NCBI GenBank assembly: GCA_964544065.1
Contig: CAZJBA010000042.1
Span: 1 to 20,386 of the forward strand
DNA length: 20,386 nt
Reading direction: 5' to 3'
Source: JAYELX01 sp964544065
GTDB taxonomy: Bacteria > Chloroflexota > Anaerolineae > Anaerolineales > UBA11858
Shown one piece after another: positions 13,840 to 20,386 of this stretch. The notes under the pieces were generated by a model. That model was given only the letters and a program-made list of their open reading frames with translations. It was not told the DNA's origin and did no database searches. How positions within the stretch are numbered: position 1 is the stretch's first letter; each line of letters starts with the position of its first letter. The translations under genes were made by a program, and so were the position numbers.

Positions 13840-15315
13840 ATGAAACGTACCTTCCTATCCAAACAACGTTCAAATGGAAACCCAGCTTCCTTCGATCAGT
13901 ATCGCCATTACCGACCTTTTCAATTTCGCTGTCTAAATGAAGATCAAATCCATTTGCTTCACCACGCCAGCCTGGAGATCATGGAACGAACGGGGATGCG
14001 CTTTTATGACGACGAGGCCTTGAATCTGTTCCAAAAAGGGGGGGCTAGCATTAGCGATGGCAACCTCGTCCATATCCCGCCCAACCTGGTGGCATGGGCC
14101 CTCCGCTGCGCACCCAAGAATATCACCATCTTCGATCAAGAAGGAAAGCGGGCCATGGCCCTGGGCGGCTATCGCAGCTACTTCGGACCCGGCTCGGATT
14201 GCATGCACATCTACGATTTAGAAACCGGGCAACGACGCAAAGCCGTTTTGGAAGATGTGGTCCGTGGAGTCCGATTGGTGGACGCGCTGCCCAATTTAGA
14301 TTTTGTTATGTCCATGTTCCTACCATCGGACGTACCCGAAGATGTCTACGAACGCAAGCAAATGGCCGTTATGCTCCAAGAAAGCAACAAGCCGATCGTC
14401 TTCGTCGGGATAGAAGCAGCCAGCACGGTCCATGCCATCGACATGGCCTCGGTCGTAGCCGGCGGAATCGAGGCGTTACAACGCTACCCTTTCATCATCA
14501 ATTACGTCAACACGGTCTCAGCCTTCCAGCATAACCAACAGAGCGTTCAACGCTTGCTCTACGCGGCTGAGCGCAACATTCCCACGATCTACGCGCCGGG
14601 CAACAGCCGCGGCACGACCGCGCCGATGACCCCAGCCGGCGCGCTGGCTCTGGGCAACGCCGGTCAATTGGCCGGATTGGTTCTGTCACAACTCAAGCGC
14701 GAAGGATCGCCCTTCCTGCGCAGCGACCCCAGCGGCAACACGTTAGACATGAGTTCGCTAGTCAGCCTGTATAACGCCCCCGATGGCGGTTCCTTCGGAT
14801 GGGATTTGGCCCATCACTATGGCATCCCCACCTTCGGCGCAGCGGGATGCAGCGATTCCAAGGTTTTCGACGCCCAGGCAGCCGCCGAGGCCGCCCTGGG
14901 CTTGTTCAACAACATGCTCAACGGAGTCAACTTGATTCACGACATCGGCTACCTCGATTGCGCCATGACCGGCTCCCTGGAATTGGTCACACTCAGCAAC
15001 GAAATCATCAGCTGGCTGAGGCATTATCTGAGCAACTTGGAGATCAGCGAAGAGACGCTGGCCTTAGACTTAATCCACGAAATTGGCCCCGACGGACACT
15101 TCATCGAGACGGAACACACCTTCCGGCACGTGCGCGACGATTGGCAACCAAGCATTTTCGACCGCTGCAACTATCAACGTTGGGCCGAAAAAGGCGGGTC
15201 CACGTTGCAACAACGCGCCACCCGGAGTGTACAAGAACTTCTCTCCAGCCATCGGGCAACGCCACTGCCAGACGAGATGGTCACATCTCTGCAATCCATC
15301 GTGGATCGGGCCTGA
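13840..15315 (+). CDS. MttB-family (trimethylamine:corrinoid-type) methyltransferase 2, non-pyrrolysine
   Basis: 491 residues from ATG 13840. The frame is open to 13738, but that codon overlaps the -10 box, so the longer form would not be transcribed. No clear Shine-Dalgarno precedes 13840 (only AAAAGA). It aligns end to end with the protein at 3554: both share LHxASxxIxE-like N-termini, YFGxGSD, LEDV-x-R, DFVMS, the FG-x-x-G-x-x-DSK-x-x-DAQA stretch, NLIHDxGYL and the IGPxGxFL-x-x-x-HTF motif. The residues at the stretch probably equivalent to the Pyl region differ (GGATDSK in copy 1, AGCSDSK in copy 2), suggesting different substrates. There is no amber codon. It is the first gene of an operon with a racemase-family protein, methylaspartate ammonia-lyase and a Mo-hydroxylase. 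Confidence 0.87.
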   Translation: MKRTFLSKQRSNGNPASFDQYRHYRPFQFRCLNEDQIHLLHHASLEIMERTGMRFYDDEALNLFQKGGASISDGNLVHIPPNLVAWALRCAPKNITIFDQEGKRAMALGGYRSYFGPGSDCMHIYDLETGQRRKAVLEDVVRGVRLVDALPNLDFVMSMFLPSDVPEDVYERKQMAVMLQESNKPIVFVGIEAASTVHAIDMASVVAGGIEALQRYPFIINYVNTVSAFQHNQQSVQRLLYAAERNIPTIYAPGNSRGTTAPMTPAGALALGNAGQLAGLVLSQLKREGSPFLRSDPSGNTLDMSSLVSLYNAPDGGSFGWDLAHHYGIPTFGAAGCSDSKVFDAQAAAEAALGLFNNMLNGVNLIHDIGYLDCAMTGSLELVTLSNEIISWLRHYLSNLEISEETLALDLIHEIGPDGHFIETEHTFRHVRDDWQPSIFDRCNYQRWAEKGGSTLQQRATRSVQELLSSHRATPLPDEMVTSLQSIVDRA

Positions 15316-15365
15316 GCGGCGCGCTCGACAGGTTGAAATCTAACCATCCCCAAAAGGAGGATGCC

Positions 15366-16151
15366 ATGTACCAAAACCGTGATATCGGCATCAACTATAT
15401 TAAAGCCCGCAAGGACCATCGCTGTTATGGCATGGGCCTGGGGATCATTATCCTCGATGACGTCTACCCTGGCTTCCCCGGCGATGTCCGCAACGCCAGC
15501 GCTTTTCCCTTCCCGATCCAATATGAAATCGTCGAGGGCGTCGACATCTGGGCGCTGGTTCACGAGGAGGACAAATCCCCCTGCCTGGAGCCGATCCAAC
15601 GGGCGGCCAAAAAGCTAGAATCGATGGGCTGCCGTGCCATCGCTGCGGAGTGCGGCTATTTTGCTTATTTCCAGAAAGAGATCGCCGGATTCGTGGATGT
15701 CCCCGTGTTCATGTCCAGCCTGTTGCAGGTTCCCTTTGCCCAGCAATTGATCGGCCCGGACAAGGTTGTGGGCATCTTGGCAGCGCGCAAAGAGCAGATG
15801 ACCCAGGCACACCTGAAAGCGGTCGGCATCCAACCCGGCAGCAATTACGTTTTGGAAGGCGCCGAGGGCGATGGCAGTTGCGAGGAATTCTCCCATCTAT
15901 GGTATGAGCCCGAACGTACCGATCCGCCCGAGGCTTATTACAACAAAGCCGAGCGAGAATTCGTCGATGTAGCGGTGGAATTCTACAACGCGCACCCCAA
16001 CATGGGCGCGATGATGTTAGAATGCACCGGCATGCAGCCCTTTGCCCGCGCTGTCCAGCGCCAAATCGACATCCCCATTTTGAGCTGGGGCACCCTGCTC
16101 GATTACGCCTATTCCGTCGTTGTGCACCGCGATTACTACGGACACGTTTAA
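15366..16151 (+). CDS. Aspartate/glutamate/hydantoin racemase superfamily protein
   Basis: 261 residues. Proteins of this superfamily use two cysteines as acid/base catalysts on the alpha carbon of amino acids or hydantoins, or isomerise maleate. Both expected cysteines are present: C96 in AAECGYF and C220 in MMLECTGMQP. The rest follows the two-lobed fold (KVVGILAARKEQM opens the second lobe). A long GVDIWALVHEEDKSPC segment is unlike classic glutamate racemase, so the substrate is probably not D-glutamate for cell wall. A perfect AAAAGGAGG lies 5 nt before ATG 15366. It sits 50 nt after the methyltransferase gene and 6 nt before the ammonia-lyase gene, so it may supply the stereoisomer which that lyase accepts. 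Confidence 0.82.
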   Translation: MYQNRDIGINYIKARKDHRCYGMGLGIIILDDVYPGFPGDVRNASAFPFPIQYEIVEGVDIWALVHEEDKSPCLEPIQRAAKKLESMGCRAIAAECGYFAYFQKEIAGFVDVPVFMSSLLQVPFAQQLIGPDKVVGILAARKEQMTQAHLKAVGIQPGSNYVLEGAEGDGSCEEFSHLWYEPERTDPPEAYYNKAEREFVDVAVEFYNAHPNMGAMMLECTGMQPFARAVQRQIDIPILSWGTLLDYAYSVVVHRDYYGHV

Positions 16152-16157
16152 CCCTGT

Positions 16158-17543
16158 ATGACAAAAATCACCCACATTTTGGCCGTGCCCACGCTGGGAG
16201 CGTATTATTATGATGATCTGGCCGCCTTACAGGCCAATCCGATGCCTATTTCCCGGCGCTATACCGCCAAACCGGTCACGCCCGGATTCCGGCATGTGCG
16301 CGAGCCCGCCGAAGCCGTCTCGGTCGGATTGGTGCTGGATACAGGACAAGTGGCCTGGGGTGACTGTATCGCTGTGGAATTCAGCGGCAAGGCCGGGCGT
16401 GACCCGGTCTTCCGCACCCAGGAGGGAATCGCAACGATTCAGGGCCAGGTGGCTCCGCTCTTGGAAGGCAAACAGTTGACCGGCTTTCGGGCGCTTGCCG
16501 CCGACGTGGACGCCCTGACCGAAACGGTCAAAGTGGAACATGCGCTGCCCAAACATGAACCCGGCCAAAAGCTGTCCCGCCGCGACCTGTTCACCGCCCC
16601 CTCCCGCCTGCTCCGCTCTCGCTCCGACAAGCCCCAAAGCGAACGCATCACCGTGGAGCGAAACTTGCATACGGCCATTCGTTACGGGGTCAGCCAGGCC
16701 TTGCTCAAAGCCGTAGCGTTGAGCCGCGGCACAACCATGACCGAGATCATCTGCGACGAGTGGGACTTGCCCCTGCCCGAAACGCCCGTGCCCATCCACG
16801 CCCAATGTGGCGCCGACCGTTTTGACGGCGCCGACAAGATGATCGTCAAGCGCGTCGCCTCCCTGCCCCACTCGCTGGTGGACAACATCCCCGAGCATAT
16901 CGGCGAAGATGCGGTCGTATTAATCCGCTATGCCCGCTGGCTCAAAGCCCGGGTCGATGAACTCGGCGCACCGGATTATCATCCGACCATCCACCTCGAC
17001 GTTCACGGCGCGCTAGGCAAGATTTACGATAACCAGTTGGGCAAAGTCCTCGGCAGTCTCTACGCCCTGGAGCAAGCCGTGCAGCCCTACCCCCTGCGGA
17101 TCGAATGCCCCGTCCTGATGGACAGCCGCGCCGAGCAAATCGAGACGATGAAAACCCTGCGAGCATATATCCGGGCGCGCAAAATGTCCGTGCAGATCGT
17201 CGCCGACGAATGGGCCAACAATTTCGAAGATATTCGCGCCTTTGTGGACGCTCAGGCCGCCGACCTGATTCAGGTCAAGATGCCCGATCTGGGCGGATTG
17301 CACAACGCAGTCGAGGCCGTCTTGGCCTGCCACGAGGGAGAGGTGGACGCGTTCCTGGGAGGGAGTTGCGCCGAAACCGACACCTCGGCGCGGATCTCCG
17401 CTCATATCGCCCTGGCAACCCGCCCCGCTATCGTCATGGCCAAGCCGGGCATGGGCGTCGACGAGGGCATCGCCATCATCAACAACGAAATCCAACGCAC
17501 ACTCGCACAACTTAATCAAACCAAGACTACAAATGCAACTTAG
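16158..17543 (+). CDS. Methylaspartate ammonia-lyase (enolase superfamily)
   Basis: 461 residues. Canonical enzyme: L-threo-3-methylaspartate to mesaconate plus ammonia. The residues known to matter in the clostridial and Citrobacter enzymes have counterparts: Q180, H238 (in SLPHSLVDN), metal ligands D281 (HLDVHG), E316 (RIECPV) and D350 (VADEW), Q372 and the catalytic K374 (IQVKMPDLGG), and C404 (GGSCAETD). The threonine usually before that cysteine is serine here (S403). The AKPGMGVDEG terminus is typical. About 45 extra residues near 128-170, basic and rich in Arg/Ser (LLRSRSDK), explain the length over the usual 413. The start ATG 16158 has no Shine-Dalgarno but follows the previous stop by 6 nt; its end overlaps the next gene by 11 nt. 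No glutamate mutase is in the window, so the substrate source differs from the classical pathway or lies elsewhere. Confidence 0.9.
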   Translation: MTKITHILAVPTLGAYYYDDLAALQANPMPISRRYTAKPVTPGFRHVREPAEAVSVGLVLDTGQVAWGDCIAVEFSGKAGRDPVFRTQEGIATIQGQVAPLLEGKQLTGFRALAADVDALTETVKVEHALPKHEPGQKLSRRDLFTAPSRLLRSRSDKPQSERITVERNLHTAIRYGVSQALLKAVALSRGTTMTEIICDEWDLPLPETPVPIHAQCGADRFDGADKMIVKRVASLPHSLVDNIPEHIGEDAVVLIRYARWLKARVDELGAPDYHPTIHLDVHGALGKIYDNQLGKVLGSLYALEQAVQPYPLRIECPVLMDSRAEQIETMKTLRAYIRARKMSVQIVADEWANNFEDIRAFVDAQAADLIQVKMPDLGGLHNAVEAVLACHEGEVDAFLGGSCAETDTSARISAHIALATRPAIVMAKPGMGVDEGIAIINNEIQRTLAQLNQTKTTNAT

Positions 17544-20286
17544 CTTTACCCTTAATGGTAACCCTGTCGAATTAGAAACCGATCCCACTCGCCCGCTCCT
17601 GGATGTCCTCCGCAAAGACCTGAAATTGACCGGCACCAAGCAAGGCTGCGATCACGAGGGGGAATGTGGCGCCTGCACCGTGCTCCTGGATGGCAAGCCG
17701 GTCCGGTCTTGTTTAACGCCGGTGGGCAAGGTTGCCGGACGGAATGTGCTCACCGTCGAAGGCCTCGGCCAGCCCGACGCGCTGCACCCGCTCCAAGAAG
17801 CCTTTATCGAGGTCGGGGCAGTGCAATGCGGCTATTGCACGCCGGGTATGCTGACAGCAGCCAAGGCGCTGCTCGACGAAGAACCCAATCCAACCCAAGA
17901 AAAAATCGTTACCGCCCTGGCCGGAAACTTGTGCCGCTGTACCGGTTACAAGCGCATTGTTCAGGCCGTACAAATGGCAGCAGCACGCCTGAGGGGAGAG
18001 AACAGTGACATTCCGGACAAGCCAACAAACGGCATCATCGGCGGGAACAACTTGCGAACGGATTCGCTCGACAAAGTCACGGGCCAGGCCCGCTACGTCG
18101 AAGACATCACCCTGCCGGGGATGACATATGCCCGTGTGCTGCGCAGTCCTCACCATCATGCTCGCTTGATGAAGCTAGACGCCAGCAAAGCGGAAAAAAT
18201 GGAGGGCGTCATCGCTGTTCTCACCGCGGCGGATATTCCCGGCAAAAACGCGCTGGGGGATTACAGCCGGGACGAGCCGATTCTCACACCGGTAGGTGAT
18301 ACCGTTAAAATGCGCGGGGCCCCGGTCGCCCTGGTCGTGGCCGACTCCCCTGATCAGGCCCAGGCCGGGATGGAAGCCATCCGAGCGAGCTACCAGCCTC
18401 TGCCGCACACCTTCGACCTGGCCGCAGCCTTGGCGGAAGATGCCGCCCCAATTTACCCCCGAGGCAACGTGCTCACCTCCGAGGCCGAAGCTCACGGTGA
18501 TCTCGAAGCCAGCTTCGCCGCCGCCGATGTGATTCTGGAAAGTCACTACACAACGGCCTGGCAGGAACACGCTGCCCTAGAGCGCGAATCACTGCTCGGC
18601 TATTTCGACGAAGAAGATCGTCTCACCGTCATGGGTGGCACCCACGAACCGCATTGGCAGCAGGGCTATATCGCCGCTTCTTTGGACATGGAGGTTGATT
18701 CTGTCCGGGTGATTATGCCACCAACGGGCGGCTCCTTTGGCGGCAAGCAAGACCCCTGGCCTTTCATCGCCACGGCGCTGGCTGTTCACTACGCCAAGCG
18801 TCCGGTGCAACTGGTCTATTCGCGGCGAGAATCATTCGAAGCGTCACCCAAACGTCATCCTTACCGGGTGCATTACCAGCTCGGCGCGACTAACGACGGA
18901 CATTTAACCGGGATTCACGTTCGCGTGGATGCCAACACAGGCGGCTACGACGGCCACGGCCAATATATCGCCAACTATGCTCTCACCGCCAGCGGCGGGC
19001 CGTACCGCTATCAAGCCGTCGATGCCTACACTCAAAGCGTCTATACCAACGGGCCCAAAGCGGGCCAATTCCGCGGCTTTGGCTCCCCCGAATCGATGTT
19101 TGCGTTGGAATGCACCCTGGACGAAATGGCCCAAGTCCTGGGGCAGGATCCGCTGAGCTTCCGGCGGATCAACGCCATCGAGCAAGACTCGATTTCCTTC
19201 CTCGGCTATCCCGTGGCCGAATCGCTGGGTTACCAAGAAGTCTTGGACGCGATCGAACCCCATTACCAGGAGGCCGTTCGAACGGTCGATGATTTCAATC
19301 AAGCGCACGAAGAAATGCCTATACGCATGGGGGTCGGCTTTGCCGGGATGTGGTACCGCTTTGGAAAATCAGGATCGTTAAAAATCGAGGCTCACGCCGA
19401 ACTGGGCCGCGATGGAAGCTTTGTTATTTTTTGCTCGGCGCCGGATTACGGCCAGGGCACCAACACGGCGATGGCTCAAATCGCCGCCGAAACACTGGGC
19501 GTTTCGCGCGATCAAATCGACGTGATCAATGCAGACACGGCACACTCTCCCGACAGCGGCATTCAGGGAGCCTCGCGAGCGACGTATTTCGTCGGCAACG
19601 CGGTCAGCCAGGCGGCGCAGGTGCTCAAGCAAGCCATCTTCGCCACGGCCGCCGAAATGTTGGATTGCCACCCTGCCGACTTGAACTTACAAGACAAGGA
19701 CGTAATTTGCGAACGCGAACCTGCCGAAGCCCGGCTCCATTTAACCGACGTGGCCGCAGAAATCGACCGGATAGGCAAATCCCGCCGGGTGCCAGGCGTT
19801 TTCGACCTCACCCCGGATTTTCCCGATGACTCCAGGCCGGAATATATCCCCTTGTTTGTCACCGGAGCGCAAGTCGCCGAAGCGATCGTCAACACACGCA
19901 CGGGCGAAGTCAGCATCCCCCGCGTCGCCGCGGCCCATGATGTCGGTCGCGCCATCAACCCGACCGATGCCCAGGGACAAATCGAAGGCGCTGTTCTAAT
20001 GGGCCTGGGCACCGCCTTGATGGAAGAATTTCTCCCCGGCGAGAGCACCGGTTTCGGCGATTATTACATTCCCACGACCATGTCGATGCCTGAGATCAGC
20101 GTCGAACTGGTCGAAGTGCCCAGCTTCTCCGGTCCCTTTGGGGCCAAAGGCTTGGGTGAAGCGGCGATCATGCCAACCGCACCGGCGATGATCAACGCGG
20201 TATCACGGGCCATCGGCGCCCGGATTCGTACCCTCCCGGCAACGCCGGAGCGGATACTACAATTGATAGAAAACACCCGCTCGTAG
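17533..20286 (+). CDS. Molybdenum hydroxylase, aldehyde-oxidoreductase (Mop) type: two [2Fe-2S] plus Moco, no FAD domain
   Basis: 917 residues, matching the roughly 907 of the Desulfovibrio gigas aldehyde oxidoreductase, which fuses the iron-sulfur and molybdenum subunits and lacks FAD. Residues 1-75 are a plant-type ferredoxin domain (C39, C45, C48, C60). Residues 76-150 are the second cluster domain (C99, C102, C134, C136). A hammerhead domain starts near 175, followed by the Moco-binding region with GGSFGGK (399-405), RGFG (514-517) and the catalytic glutamate E876 in AKGLGEAA. The family inserts oxygen from water at an aldehyde carbon or an N-heterocyclic C-H; which one cannot be told from sequence. 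The start overlaps the ammonia-lyase stop by 11 nt, so translation is coupled. Last visible gene of the operon. Confidence 0.9.
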   Translation: MQLSFTLNGNPVELETDPTRPLLDVLRKDLKLTGTKQGCDHEGECGACTVLLDGKPVRSCLTPVGKVAGRNVLTVEGLGQPDALHPLQEAFIEVGAVQCGYCTPGMLTAAKALLDEEPNPTQEKIVTALAGNLCRCTGYKRIVQAVQMAAARLRGENSDIPDKPTNGIIGGNNLRTDSLDKVTGQARYVEDITLPGMTYARVLRSPHHHARLMKLDASKAEKMEGVIAVLTAADIPGKNALGDYSRDEPILTPVGDTVKMRGAPVALVVADSPDQAQAGMEAIRASYQPLPHTFDLAAALAEDAAPIYPRGNVLTSEAEAHGDLEASFAAADVILESHYTTAWQEHAALERESLLGYFDEEDRLTVMGGTHEPHWQQGYIAASLDMEVDSVRVIMPPTGGSFGGKQDPWPFIATALAVHYAKRPVQLVYSRRESFEASPKRHPYRVHYQLGATNDGHLTGIHVRVDANTGGYDGHGQYIANYALTASGGPYRYQAVDAYTQSVYTNGPKAGQFRGFGSPESMFALECTLDEMAQVLGQDPLSFRRINAIEQDSISFLGYPVAESLGYQEVLDAIEPHYQEAVRTVDDFNQAHEEMPIRMGVGFAGMWYRFGKSGSLKIEAHAELGRDGSFVIFCSAPDYGQGTNTAMAQIAAETLGVSRDQIDVINADTAHSPDSGIQGASRATYFVGNAVSQAAQVLKQAIFATAAEMLDCHPADLNLQDKDVICEREPAEARLHLTDVAAEIDRIGKSRRVPGVFDLTPDFPDDSRPEYIPLFVTGAQVAEAIVNTRTGEVSIPRVAAAHDVGRAINPTDAQGQIEGAVLMGLGTALMEEFLPGESTGFGDYYIPTTMSMPEISVELVEVPSFSGPFGAKGLGEAAIMPTAPAMINAVSRAIGARIRTLPATPERILQLIENTRS

Positions 20287-20386
20287 TCAGGCACGTAGCA
20301 GAGCGGAGTGCCGTCAACACAAATCAAACGCCTAAGTAGGTAAGCAAAAGTATCTTTATAGAATTAGACACACACAAATCGAGATA
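20287..20386. other. Non-coding tail at window end
   Basis: I see no gene in this last 100-base stretch. GGCAC (20290-20294) and GTGCC (20308-20312) could form a weak 5-bp hairpin just past the stop codon, but there is no T-run, so I do not call a terminator. Confidence 0.4.

Noticed and set aside
14799..15365. 5' extension of the racemase frame back to 14799
   Set aside because: It overlaps the methyltransferase gene, its translation is Arg/Pro-rich shadow sequence, and a perfect ribosome site sits just before ATG 15366.

Overview
This is a single-stranded block of metabolic and transport genes from what looks like a metagenome-assembled scaffold: every gene I can support is on the + strand, and a run of exactly 100 N (12892-12991) marks a scaffold join of unknown true length. 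The organism is most likely a Chloroflexota bacterium of the Anaerolineae type. The grounds are indirect: a Tat-type lipoprotein family-5 solute-binding protein with an acidic linker, a tandem fused oligopeptide ATPase, several non-pyrrolysine MttB-family proteins, and moderately GC-rich coding DNA. No rRNA or other phylogenetic marker is present. || Layout. (1) 137-3227: a threonine-to-glycine cassette, kbl (2-amino-3-ketobutyrate CoA ligase), a GntR/FCD regulator, and tdh (L-threonine 3-dehydrogenase). (2) 3228-3553: a gene-free stretch holding heptamer tandem repeats and an inverted repeat. (3) 3554-4978: MttB-family methyltransferase 1. (4) 4979-5520: a long regulatory leader with a good sigma-70-type promoter and several possible RNA structures. 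(5) 5521-12726: a complete peptide/opine-type ABC importer consisting of a lipoprotein binding protein, permease 1 with a roughly 385-residue insertion, permease 2, and a double ATPase. (6) 12784-12891: the 5' end of a four-helix-bundle (23S rRNA intervening-sequence type) gene, cut by the gap. (7) 13011-13661: a CBS-CBS-ACT protein followed by a hairpin terminator. (8) 13840-20286: a tight operon of MttB-family methyltransferase 2, an Asp/Glu-racemase-family protein, methylaspartate ammonia-lyase, and an FAD-less aldehyde-oxidoreductase-type molybdenum hydroxylase. || How the parts may work together (inference): the importer brings in a small nitrogenous solute; the two MttB homologues could remove methyl groups from a quaternary amine or betaine; racemase, ammonia-lyase and Mo-hydroxylase could process the carbon skeleton; Tdh/Kbl splits threonine into glycine and acetyl-CoA. 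No corrinoid protein, corrinoid activator or glutamate mutase is seen here, so the pathway is incomplete within the window. || The strongest structural observation is a family of small non-coding mobile elements. Copies at 1329-1459 and 9469-9661 each carry perfect terminal inverted repeats starting GTAA and are flanked by perfect 8-bp direct repeats (AAAACAAC and AGAAACTA). Removing each restores an ordinary 31-33 nt operon spacer. A third right end lies at the window's left edge. GTAA ends with 8-bp duplications are the hallmark of the IS66 family, so these look like IS66-type MITEs.
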